The notes under the pieces were generated by a model. The model saw nothing but the letters and a program-made list of their open reading frames with translations. It had not been told where the DNA came from and ran no database searches. From NCBI GenBank assembly GCA_023442525.1, contig JAEZZA010000015.1, forward strand, positions 1-32,305: a stretch of 32,305 bases of DNA, in the 5' to 3' direction. Numbering within the stretch: position 1 is the stretch's first letter; every line of letters starts with the position of its first letter. This stretch comes from Bacteroidota bacterium (GTDB lineage Bacteria > Bacteroidota > Bacteroidia > Bacteroidales > UBA10428). The translations under genes were made by a program, and so were the position numbers. Shown piece by piece: positions 24,637 through 32,259 of the stretch.

Positions 24637-25944
24637 CTATTCCTTCCGGATTATTACATTGGTGTGTGATTCCTTTTCTTTATGCGGAGCATGCGGATTC
24701 CAGCCCAATGTAAAATAGAGCATGAAGAAACCGGCAATATAGGCAAGTGTGACATGCCAGCCCTTTTTCACATAGTTGAAGGTGTTTTTAGCCTCAGGAT
24801 ACATATTGGACAAAGCAACTCCGGCCGATGATCCAAACCAGATCATTGATCCGCCGAAGCCAACCGTATAGGCAAGTACGCCCCAGTCATAGCCACCTTG
24901 TTCAAGGCAAAGCTTGGTGAGAGGAATGTTGTCAAACACAGCTGATACAAATCCCAGCGCAAATGCTGTCCATGCCGATGCAGGCGGCAATTCATCCACA
25001 GGCATAAGCGATGCGCAGGTTACAAGGGCCATAAGAAAAACAGTCCCCATCCAGGCATTTTTCAATTCCTTCCAGGGAGTTTTTCGGAACAGGGCTCCGA
25101 TAAATATTCCAATCCAGACACCTACAGCCGGGAAATCCAGGGTCCAGTTGGTTATAATGGTGCATACCAATATGAGAAAAACGATTAAAAGTCTTCCCCA
25201 ATCTACTTTTATGTCCTTAGTATAAGTTGATACAATAGGTTGGTACTTGTCCTGCTGAATGGCCCCGACCACCCCGAAAATTGCCAATGCGGTGAATGAT
25301 GCAACAAATGCATGAAGTACATCCAAGGGATTAACACCATCAATCCACATCAGGGTCGTGGTAGTATCGCCGACTACACTTCCGGCCCCTCCTGCATTAC
25401 TTGCTGCAACGATCGCTGCCAGGAAACCGATATGAACTTTGCCCTGAAAAACAACCATAGCAATCGCCCCGCCGATCATTGCTGCTGCTATATTGTCAAG
25501 GAATGATGAAAGCACCAGGATAAAAAAAAGCAGCATGAATCCACCTTTCCATCCCGAAGGAAGATATTTTGGTAAAATTTCAGGAAATCCTGATTCCTTA
25601 AAGTGCTCCGCAAGTATGGCAAATCCGAACAAAAGCCCCAGGAGGTTCAGAAGGATTCTCCATTCACCTTCAGCTGATTCGGTTCCTGCGATATGTTCAA
25701 CAATTGAGAAATCAGAAAAAATATATTTTATTGCCAGTATGGCGGCTAATCCTGTTAATGCAACATACATGGTTTTGTGATGAAAAACAGCTACGCCTAT
25801 CAGCGTCAGTGCAAACAGAATGAATTCAAGCCTTATTCCTGCTATAGCCGGCATGTGACCTTCTGACGCATTTACAATATTACCTGCAATAAGAAATATC
25901 CCGGCGAATAGTAAGAATTTATAATTTTTGAAAACAGATTTCAT
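24637..25944 (-). CDS. NhaD-type sodium:proton antiporter (ion-transporter superfamily)
   Basis: This 435-aa membrane protein has a cleavable or anchoring N-terminal segment (LLFAGIFLIAGNIVNASEG) and about 11-12 further helices. It has the same half-repeat signatures as nhaD but in a divergent form: SSFLDNIAAAMIGGA (146-160) and SNAGGAGSVVGDTTTTLMW (182-200), with SAVFDNIPLTKLCL in the second half. It is therefore a distant paralogue rather than a copy of the plus-strand NhaD. Families of this group carry sodium/protons, citrate or arsenite. Antiporter function is favoured by the neighbours and the conserved aspartates. It is transcribed toward nhaA, with the 48-aa protein gene behind it. A perfect palindrome lies immediately before its ATG. 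Confidence 0.82.
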   Translation of the reverse strand: MKSVFKNYKFLLFAGIFLIAGNIVNASEGHMPAIAGIRLEFILFALTLIGVAVFHHKTMYVALTGLAAILAIKYIFSDFSIVEHIAGTESAEGEWRILLNLLGLLFGFAILAEHFKESGFPEILPKYLPSGWKGGFMLLFFILVLSSFLDNIAAAMIGGAIAMVVFQGKVHIGFLAAIVAASNAGGAGSVVGDTTTTLMWIDGVNPLDVLHAFVASFTALAIFGVVGAIQQDKYQPIVSTYTKDIKVDWGRLLIVFLILVCTIITNWTLDFPAVGVWIGIFIGALFRKTPWKELKNAWMGTVFLMALVTCASLMPVDELPPASAWTAFALGFVSAVFDNIPLTKLCLEQGGYDWGVLAYTVGFGGSMIWFGSSAGVALSNMYPEAKNTFNYVKKGWHVTLAYIAGFFMLYFTLGWNPHAPHKEKESHTNVIIRKE

Positions 25945-25947
25945 AGT

Positions 25948-25963
25948 ATATGTAATTACATAT
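25948..25963. promoter_or_regulatory. perfect 16-bp palindrome before the second NhaD-like gene
   Basis: ATATGTAATTACATAT reads the same on both strands. It starts only three bases from the ATG of the antiporter gene at 25944 and covers the ribosome-binding zone. It could be an operator for a dimeric regulator or a hairpin in the mRNA leader that masks the start. Function is inferred. Confidence 0.45.
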
Positions 25964-26003
25964 TAATATAATAGTAATCAATAATTTATTGGTGCATAGA
26001 AAG

Positions 26004-26037
26004 ACTTGCATAACCTGGTATATCTCCATTATGCAGT
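26004..26037 (-). terminator. inverted repeat downstream of the orphan gene
   Basis: TGCATAA at 26007-26013 pairs with TTATGCA at 26029-26035, and the stem extends with a one-base bulge. It lies 23 bases 3' of the stop of the minus-strand orphan gene. There is no clean T-run, so terminator function is uncertain. Confidence 0.3.
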
Positions 26038-26059
26038 CCAAAGGATATAGTAAAAGGGT

Positions 26060-26428
26060 CTAAATCTGAAGTTCGCAGTTGAAGGGAATGCTTGTCCCGA
26101 GTTGAATGCTCTGAAAAATCTGATGATTGAAGCAGATGATGGTATCAATTATTTTATCGTCTTCACAAACGCATGATATACGTGTGAAATACAACCGGTT
26201 TATCTGGGATTGACAGAATATGATGGGTATGATCTTCTCTACTATAGCAGCAGCACCCGGAAGTGAGGTGTTTTGTGAATATTCCAGACTCAGATCTTTT
26301 GCTTCACAATTATCCGGCTGCTGAAATGAGTTGAAAAAAGAGATATAGCAGGTAAAATAAATCAAATAGTTAACAATAAGAATTGCAACAGCCACGCGTC
26401 GATATGTTTCTTCTTCCCGATGTACCAT
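26060..26428 (-). CDS. hypothetical membrane-anchored protein
   Basis: I do not recognise this protein. The ATG at 26428 gives 122 aa; a TTG at 26452 would add eight. Residues about 10-33 (YRRVAVAILIVNYLIYFTCYISFF) form one membrane segment after a short charged N-terminus. The rest is a roughly 90-aa domain with scattered cysteines (NCEAKDL, IIFCQSQ, SCVCEDD, IICFNH, FNCELQI), presumably on the outer face. No strong ribosome-binding site is seen. It lies alone between the antiporter gene and the REP pair upstream of TetR. Coding status is plausible from length and the clear membrane helix, but it could also be a chance frame or a degraded gene. Confidence 0.4.
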   Translation of the reverse strand: MVHREEETYRRVAVAILIVNYLIYFTCYISFFNSFQQPDNCEAKDLSLEYSQNTSLPGAAAIVEKIIPIIFCQSQINRLYFTRISCVCEDDKIIDTIICFNHQIFQSIQLGTSIPFNCELQI

Positions 26429-26483
26429 CCTGGTATCTACCTGTTCTGACAAATTTAGCCAAATTTTAATAATTGCCTCCCAC

Positions 26484-26569
26484 TACCACCCCGCCGGGGT
26501 GTTTAAAAACTATAAAAAGATACGAAAAACGTACAAAATAGTTGATTAAGATACCCCGACGGGGTGGTA
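26484..26569. repeat. inverted pair of GC-rich REP-like palindromes
   Basis: taccaccccgccggggt at 26484-26500 and accccgacggggtggta at 26553-26569 are reverse complements at 16 of 17 positions, 52 bp apart. Each also has an internal palindrome (ACCCCG/CGGGGT). The GC-rich arms stand out against very AT-rich surroundings. They could be a REPIN-like mobile doublet, a transcription end for the orphan gene's region, or an operator near tetR. Confidence 0.7.
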
Positions 26570-26613
26570 AATAAAAATAATGATACGAAACAAGTAAAAA
26601 AGAATTAAAAACG

Positions 26614-26621
26614 TATATTTG
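26614..26621 (+). promoter_or_regulatory. Bacteroidota-type -7 promoter box for the TetR operon
   Basis: TATATTTG matches the TAnnTTTG consensus exactly. It lies 20 bases before the TetR ATG at 26641, giving a predicted leader of about 13 bases. No good -33 TTTG is present at the usual spacing. The site is close enough to be blocked by the TetR protein itself. Confidence 0.5.
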
Positions 26622-26640
26622 GTCATTAAATCGTAAAGAA

Positions 26641-27231
26641 ATGGGTGAATGGGAAAGTAGCAAGAAAAAGGATATTCTGGAGGCGGCGAGGAAGTTGTTT
26701 TGGAAGTATGGATTCAAGAGGGTGACGGTGGAAGAGATATGCGAGGAGGCCGTGTGCAGTAAGATGACCTTCTATAAGTTGTTCAGTAATAAACTGGAAG
26801 TGGCAAAAGCCGTGTTTGACAGAGAGGTGGCCAAAGGGCGGGATGAATTCCGTTCAGTTATGGAATCTGATCTTACTCCGGCTGATAAGATCAGTCGCAT
26901 TTTTAAGATGAAACATGAGGGAACAAACGATATCAGCAGTGAATTCCTGAATGATTTCTATAAGAATCCGAACCTGGGACTCAGGGAATATATCGAACAA
27001 ACCTCGCATGATGTTTGGAAAGAAATGATCAGTGATCTGAGAAAGGCGCAGGAAAAGGGAATAATCCGTAAAGAATTCAGGCCTGAACTTATCTGGTATC
27101 TCTCGCAGAAGATGATGGATATGATCAATGATCAGAATCTCCGGAAAATGTACAGCAATCCCCAGGAAATGTTACTTGATCTTACCGGCTTCTTTTTATA
27201 TGGGATGCTTCCCCCTGAAGTTAAAAAATGA
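26641..27231 (+). CDS. TetR/AcrR-family transcriptional regulator
   Basis: The 196-aa protein has a typical N-terminal helix-turn-helix: KDILEAARKLFWKYGFKRVTV, EEICEEAVCSKMTFYKLFSNK (residues 10-51), with the recognition helix at about 40-47. The C-terminal ligand/dimer domain is divergent, so the inducer cannot be predicted. Its stop overlaps the ATG of the barrel gene (ATGA at 27228-27231), so it is the first gene of the operon and probably represses it and itself. Promoter and inverted GC-rich repeat lie directly upstream. Family call is firm; the ligand is unknown. Confidence 0.9.
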   Translation: MGEWESSKKKDILEAARKLFWKYGFKRVTVEEICEEAVCSKMTFYKLFSNKLEVAKAVFDREVAKGRDEFRSVMESDLTPADKISRIFKMKHEGTNDISSEFLNDFYKNPNLGLREYIEQTSHDVWKEMISDLRKAQEKGIIRKEFRPELIWYLSQKMMDMINDQNLRKMYSNPQEMLLDLTGFFLYGMLPPEVKK

Positions 27232-28355
27232 AAAGTGTTTCGCTGATATTGCCTCTGTTGTTTTTCGCATTTTCGGCCACTGCCCAGGACAGTCTTGAAT
27301 GGCAAGGCCAGTTTTCTGCATTTTTGAACTATAATAAACCGAACGATCTGCCTGTATTAATCGGCGCTCGCTTTATTCCGGGAGTAAACTACCGGATTAA
27401 TACAGGCGTTGACCGCAAATTCGATTTTGAAGGTTCGTTACATATAAACGGTACTGCCGGTATTCACCTTTTCGATAGTGCCCGGACCGATGGAGTTATA
27501 AAGCCTTATCGTTTATGGGGAAGATATTCGACGAACCAGCTTGAAATCAGGGCCGGCCTTCAGAAAATTAATTTCGGATCGGCGACCCTGCTGAGGCCAT
27601 TAATGTGGTTTGACCAGATCGATCCGCGTGATCCGCTTCAACTGACCGACGGCGTCTGGGGACTTCTGGCCCGCTATTACTTTCTGAATAATGCCAGTAT
27701 CTGGCTTTGGGGATTATGGGGAAATGAAAAAGCAAAGACATGGGAAACATCCGGTACCAGCCAAAAATTCCCGGAGCTTGGCGGAAGGTTTCAAAGCCCT
27801 GTTGCAAGTGGTGAGATGGCCGTTTCGTACCATTTCCGAAAAGCACTTACAGATACTGCTTTTAGCAGTGACAGGACAGAAACAGGAGAAAACCGGGTAG
27901 GCATTGACGGCAAATGGGATCTCGGCTTTGGATTATGGTTTGAAGCATCATGGACGGGAAAGAATTATAAAGAGGGAAATTTAACTAACCAGGAATTGTT
28001 AACTCTGGGAGCTGATTACACATTTGGAATAGGTAACGGTATTAACCTGGTTATAGAGCATTTATTGATCTCATATGATGAAAAAGCCTTCGCATTTATG
28101 AGCCCGCATTCGTTCTCAGGAATGACACTGTCATATCCTGCAGGGATAGCGGATAATGTGAGCAGCATTTTATTCATCGACTGGACGAACAGCGATCTAT
28201 ACACTTTTTTGAATTGGAAGCACCAGTTTAACAAGTCGGCACTTTACCTGATGATGTACTGGAATCCCAGACATTTTGCCATGCCTCAGCAGAAGGGAAA
28301 CAGCCAGGTATTTGCAGGCAAAGGTATTCAGCTTATGTATGTTTACAATTATTAA
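27228..28355 (+). CDS. outer-membrane beta-barrel protein
   Basis: A signal peptide (MKSVSLILPLLFFAFSATAQ, cleavage near residue 19-20) is followed by about 355 residues with alternating hydrophobic/polar strands and many aromatic residues. Examples are LEWQGQFSAFLNYN, RLWGRYSTNQLEIRAGLQKI, ASIWLWGLWGNEK and LGFGLWFEASWTGKNY. The chain ends in an aromatic-rich stretch (GIQLMYVYNY), a common end for barrels inserted by the Bam machinery. I cannot place it in a named family. It resembles porin- or DUF1302-type channels of about 16 strands. It is translationally coupled to tetR and sits eight bases before the ABC ATPase, so it is likely the outer-membrane part of the same pathway. Confidence 0.78.
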   Translation: MKSVSLILPLLFFAFSATAQDSLEWQGQFSAFLNYNKPNDLPVLIGARFIPGVNYRINTGVDRKFDFEGSLHINGTAGIHLFDSARTDGVIKPYRLWGRYSTNQLEIRAGLQKINFGSATLLRPLMWFDQIDPRDPLQLTDGVWGLLARYYFLNNASIWLWGLWGNEKAKTWETSGTSQKFPELGGRFQSPVASGEMAVSYHFRKALTDTAFSSDRTETGENRVGIDGKWDLGFGLWFEASWTGKNYKEGNLTNQELLTLGADYTFGIGNGINLVIEHLLISYDEKAFAFMSPHSFSGMTLSYPAGIADNVSSILFIDWTNSDLYTFLNWKHQFNKSALYLMMYWNPRHFAMPQQKGNSQVFAGKGIQLMYVYNY

Positions 28356-28363
28356 ATACGAAT

Positions 28364-29062
28364 ATGGAAAATAGAACAATTATTGAAATAAAGGACCTTG
28401 TAAAGTCATTTCCTGCCGGCAAGACACATTTTAATGCACTGAACGGAATTGATCTTAAGTTTAACAGAGGTGAATTTGCCGGTTTTATTGGTCCAAGCGG
28501 TTCAGGAAAGACCACACTGCTGAATATTATCGGTTCACTCGATACTCCCTCGTCAGGTAATGTTGTTGTGCTCGACCATTCCATACAGGATCTTACAGCA
28601 AAACGATCTGCTCAGCTCAGAAAAGTAAACCTTGGGTTCATATTTCAGAGCTACAATTTACTGGCAGTTCATACAGTTTTTGAAAATGTTGAATTTCCTT
28701 TGCTGTTACTTAAAATTCCTGCAGCGGAACGACGGAAGATGGTAATGGATGCCCTTGCCTGGGTTGGATTAACTGATAAAGTCAGGTCAAAACCTCCGCA
28801 ACTTTCGGGGGGCGAATGCCAGAGGGTGGCTATTGCTCGCGCAATGGTAAAAAAACCTTCACTGGTACTTGCCGATGAACCGACAGCCAACCTGGATGCC
28901 ACCAATTCACATAATATTCTGCAAACAATGGCAAATCTAAATGAAGAGCTTCACGCTACATTTCTGTTTGCGACACACGATGAAAAGGTGATCGGTTATC
29001 TTAAGAGAAAGGTTTACCTGGAGGATGGAAGAGTTGAAAAAGATGTGGTTTTGAACAATTAA
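28364..29062 (+). CDS. ABC transporter ATP-binding protein, LolD/MacB type
   Basis: The 232-aa ATPase has Walker A GPSGSGKTT (43-51), Q-loop IFQSYNLL (93-100), signature LSGGECQRVAIARAM (147-161), Walker B LVLADEPTANLD (167-178) and H-loop ATHDEK. Size and sequence fit the LolD/MacB/FtsE group, which powers FtsX-type permeases rather than import. All catalytic residues are present. It lies between the barrel gene and two FtsX-type permease genes (10 bases before the first). The complex is expected to be LolCDE-like: one ATPase dimer with two different permeases. Confidence 0.94.
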   Translation: MENRTIIEIKDLVKSFPAGKTHFNALNGIDLKFNRGEFAGFIGPSGSGKTTLLNIIGSLDTPSSGNVVVLDHSIQDLTAKRSAQLRKVNLGFIFQSYNLLAVHTVFENVEFPLLLLKIPAAERRKMVMDALAWVGLTDKVRSKPPQLSGGECQRVAIARAMVKKPSLVLADEPTANLDATNSHNILQTMANLNEELHATFLFATHDEKVIGYLKRKVYLEDGRVEKDVVLNN

Positions 29063-29072
29063 ACCGGCAATC

Positions 29073-30245
29073 ATGAGAACAGCATTCAGACTAGCTTACC
29101 GTAATCTTATCGGTGCCGGATTAAGAACATGGCTCAATGTTATCGTCCTGTCGTTTTCGTTTGTAATCATCATCTGGATGAAGGGAATTCTCATCGGATG
29201 GGACAGGCAGGCAAAAACTGATATGACTGCCTGGGAAATCGGAGGAGGGCAATACTGGCATAAAGAATACGATCCGTTCGATCCTTTTACACTGGAGAAA
29301 TCCCATGCATCCATTCCGGATAAACTGGTTCAGGAGATTGAATCCGGAGATGCGGTTCCGGTATTGATTTCTACAGGCACAATTTATCCTTCAGGAAGAA
29401 TGCAGCCTGTATTGATAAAAGGTATTCCGCCGAAACAAAATCTGCTGAAACTACCCACGCAAAATCTTGATAAAATGACTGACGTCATCCCGGCACTCAT
29501 TGGCACCACTATGGCCAGGGCATCAAAGCTGTCACCCGGTGATTATGTGGTGTTGCGGTGGCGTGATTCCAGGGGGACTTTTGATGCAGCCGAAATTTAC
29601 ATTGCCGGTATTTTTCAAACGAACGTTCCAACCGTAGATGCCGGACAGATATGGATACCGCTTGATACGTTGCAGGCTATGCTTTCCATGCCCGGAGAAG
29701 CTACTATTCTTACGTTCCGAAACGATCCGCCACCGGATGGTTCAGGAACCTGGAAATTAATGCCGGTAAAGGCACTGGTTGCCGATATCGAAAGCATGAT
29801 CCGCACTAAATCTTCAAGCCAGTCAATCTTTTACGGTATTCTTCTGCTTCTTGCTCTTCTGGCTGTTTTTGATACGCAGGTACTTTCGATATTCCGGCGG
29901 CAGAAGGAAATAGGAACATATATCGCTCTTGGATACACACGAAAAGAAGTGGCTGGTCTTTTTACCCTGGAAGGAGCAATGCATGCCATTCTGGCCATAA
30001 TTGCAGGAACCATCTATGGGCTTCCTTTTTTTATATGGCAGTCCCGGACCGGATGGAAGTTGCCCGTCGAATCATCTGATTATGGTATTACAATCTCATC
30101 TGTTCTTTATCCTGTGTATAGCCTGGGATTAATTTTAACGACAGTTTTGCTGGTATTTATTACCACACTGATCGTCAGCTACCTGCCATCCAGAAGAATT
30201 GCCAAAATGAATCCAACAGAAGCCTTAAGGGGGAAATTGCAATGA
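29073..30245 (+). CDS. FtsX/LolC-type ABC transporter permease
   Basis: The 390-aa protein has the four-helix FtsX plan. One N-terminal membrane helix lies at about 18-42 (TWLNVIVLSFSFVIIIWMKG). A large periplasmic domain (about 45-245) follows. Three C-terminal helices come next (around 252-272 ILLLLALLAVFDTQVLSIF, 300-320 and 348-372). It ends in SRRIAKMNPTEALRGKLQ, a typical finish of the MacB/LolC family. The region RRQKEIGTYIALGYTRKEV is the usual coupling helix. It overlaps the next gene by ATGA, so the two permeases are co-translated. Substrate is not evident from sequence; lipoprotein or lipid movement is inferred from the neighbours. Confidence 0.9.
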   Translation: MRTAFRLAYRNLIGAGLRTWLNVIVLSFSFVIIIWMKGILIGWDRQAKTDMTAWEIGGGQYWHKEYDPFDPFTLEKSHASIPDKLVQEIESGDAVPVLISTGTIYPSGRMQPVLIKGIPPKQNLLKLPTQNLDKMTDVIPALIGTTMARASKLSPGDYVVLRWRDSRGTFDAAEIYIAGIFQTNVPTVDAGQIWIPLDTLQAMLSMPGEATILTFRNDPPPDGSGTWKLMPVKALVADIESMIRTKSSSQSIFYGILLLLALLAVFDTQVLSIFRRQKEIGTYIALGYTRKEVAGLFTLEGAMHAILAIIAGTIYGLPFFIWQSRTGWKLPVESSDYGITISSVLYPVYSLGLILTTVLLVFITTLIVSYLPSRRIAKMNPTEALRGKLQ

Positions 30246-31522
30246 TACATTTTTTATTCAAAGGTCTGATCAGGGACAGAGCCCGCAGCAGAATTCCTGT
30301 GGCTGTAGTTGCAGTGGGTGTGATGCTTTCTGTTTTTATGCATTCCTATATTACGGGACTGATGGGCGATATGATTGAACTGACGGCCAGGTTTTCTGCC
30401 GGACACCTGAAAATTACCACCCGTTCATACGCCGAAAACCAGAACCAGTTTCCGAATGATCTTGCCATACTGGAGAGTACAGCAGTTGTAAATGAATTGA
30501 ATAAGGATTTTCCAAATGTGGAGTGGATGGAGCGGATCAGGTTCGGGGGCCTAATCGATGTGGCCGATTCTTCAGGTGAAACCAGGGCCCAGGGGCCGGC
30601 AATGGGTATGGGTATCGATTTGCTCTCGGAGCATACTTCCGAGCCATCCAGGTTAAGATTATCCGGTTCCCTGGTAACGGGCAGGTTGCCTTCTGAAAAG
30701 GGCGAGATTCTGATCAGCGATGATTTTGCCCGTAAACTTGATGTTATGCCCGGAAATGAGGTCACATTGATCGGTTCGACGATGAACGGAGGAATGGCTA
30801 TTTATAACTTCGTTGTATCAGGAACTTTGCGCTTTGGAACTACAGCTCTCGACCGCGGAACTGTCATAGCTGATTTGCAGGATGTGCGGGACGCACTGGA
30901 AATGCAGAATGCTTCAGGAGAGATCAACGGGTATCTTAAGCAGGGATTCTATGATGATGAGACTGCGCAGCAGATTGTGAGTGTTTTTAACAGCAGATAT
31001 TCCGGTAACCAGGATGAATTCGGTCCTGTAATGACATCATTGAAAGATCAGCAGGGGATGGATCTGTATATATTCCTTGCAGATAAAATGGGTGCCATAA
31101 TCACTGCCGTTTTCATGCTTGCCATGTCGCTTGTGTTATGGAATGCCGGACTCCTGGGAGGACTCAGGAGGTATGGTGAAATAGGAGTAAGGCTGGCAAT
31201 AGGTGAAGAAAAGGGTCATGTATATAAAACACTCATTTATGAATCGGTAATGATTGGTATTGCCGGAACTTTAATCGGAACCTTTGCAGGATTATTCTTT
31301 GCCGCACTGATGCAAAAGTACGGATTGAATATAGGGACCTTTACCAAAGGAGCTTCTGCTTCTATAATGATGCCGGATGTGATCCGCGCCCGTATTACTC
31401 CTGCAGATTATTATATTGGTTTTATTCCGGGAGTAATTTCAACTGTAATTGGTACAGCGCTTGCGGGAATAGGAATTTATAAAAGGAAGACATCACAACT
31501 ATTTAAAGAACTTGAAGTATGA
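30242..31522 (+). CDS. FtsX/LolE-type ABC transporter permease
   Basis: A second FtsX-type permease of 426 aa that pairs with the preceding one. It has one N-terminal helix (IPVAVVAVGVMLSVFMHSYI, about 16-36), a periplasmic domain of about 230 residues, a coupling segment (RRYGEIGVRLAIGEEKGHV) and three C-terminal helices (about 278-300, 335-358, 395-415). The periplasmic domain opens with AGHLKITTRSYAENQNQ, a pattern common in lipoprotein-release permeases. Start overlaps the preceding stop (ATGA at 30242). Its own stop overlaps the LolA-like start (ATGA at 31519). This strongly suggests a heterodimeric LolC/LolE-like unit. Confidence 0.9.
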   Translation: MIHFLFKGLIRDRARSRIPVAVVAVGVMLSVFMHSYITGLMGDMIELTARFSAGHLKITTRSYAENQNQFPNDLAILESTAVVNELNKDFPNVEWMERIRFGGLIDVADSSGETRAQGPAMGMGIDLLSEHTSEPSRLRLSGSLVTGRLPSEKGEILISDDFARKLDVMPGNEVTLIGSTMNGGMAIYNFVVSGTLRFGTTALDRGTVIADLQDVRDALEMQNASGEINGYLKQGFYDDETAQQIVSVFNSRYSGNQDEFGPVMTSLKDQQGMDLYIFLADKMGAIITAVFMLAMSLVLWNAGLLGGLRRYGEIGVRLAIGEEKGHVYKTLIYESVMIGIAGTLIGTFAGLFFAALMQKYGLNIGTFTKGASASIMMPDVIRARITPADYYIGFIPGVISTVIGTALAGIGIYKRKTSQLFKELEV

Positions 31523-32259
31523 GCAATCTGAAAAATATAATCCTGGCATTGACATTATTCACACCAATAATCTCATTTGCCCAAAATGCTGATGAGATAC
31601 TTGAAAAGGTTGATAAAAATATGTCGGCTGACAACCGGATCTTCGAGTCGACCATGACCATCCATGGTAAACGTGCCAGCCGTACGATAGCATCAAGGAC
31701 TTATTCGGAGGGTATCAGGAATTCATTTACAGAATATCTCTCACCAGCCAGCGAAAAAGGAACCAAGATGCTTAAGCTCTCGGAACAGTTATGGATTTAT
31801 TCACCTTCGGCTGACCGGACTATTCAAATATCAGGTCATATGCTCAGGCAATCGGTCATGGGTTCTGATCTTTCGTACGAGGATATGATGGACGACCGTA
31901 AACTGACGGATATTTATAATGCCCGGGTCATTGGCGAAGATGTAATTGATGGGCGCAATGTGTGGCTTTTTGAACTTACGGCAAAAGTTACTGATGTTGC
32001 ATACTATTCCCAGAAAATGTGGATTGACAAAGAGCGATTTGTTCCGCTCAGGCAGGAGTTAAATGCCAGGAGTGGTCAGTTGCTGAAACGAACCGAGATG
32101 AAAGATGTAAAGAACATCCAGGGAAGGTGGTATCCAACGACCATTGTATATAAGGATATGTTAAAAGAAGGCAACGGTACTGAATTTAAAATGACGAGCA
32201 TCAAATTCAACCAGGATATTCCGGAGTATATTTTCAGCAAGGCAGCGTTGAAGAAGTAG
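31519..32259 (+). CDS. periplasmic LolA-like outer-membrane lipoprotein-sorting protein
   Basis: A signal peptide (NIILALTLFTPIISFAQ, cleavage near residue 22) precedes a 225-aa domain of the outer membrane lipoprotein-sorting family (LolA/LolB-like half-barrel). Features are NADEILEKVDKNMSADNRIFESTMTI, the LSEQLWIYSPSADRTIQIS block, SVMGSDLSYEDMM and VPLRQELNARSGQLLKRTEM. This family includes carriers found beside ABC or RND transporters. It is translationally coupled to the second permease. It is the last gene in the operon. Its stop codon lies in the first copy of the terminal heptamer repeat. The carrier role is an inference from fold and context. Confidence 0.85.
   Translation: MSNLKNIILALTLFTPIISFAQNADEILEKVDKNMSADNRIFESTMTIHGKRASRTIASRTYSEGIRNSFTEYLSPASEKGTKMLKLSEQLWIYSPSADRTIQISGHMLRQSVMGSDLSYEDMMDDRKLTDIYNARVIGEDVIDGRNVWLFELTAKVTDVAYYSQKMWIDKERFVPLRQELNARSGQLLKRTEMKDVKNIQGRWYPTTIVYKDMLKEGNGTEFKMTSIKFNQDIPEYIFSKAALKK

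Noticed and set aside
26466..26717. 83-aa minus-strand frame across the REP pair
   Set aside because: It runs antisense into tetR and through palindromes, and has no credible start or domain.
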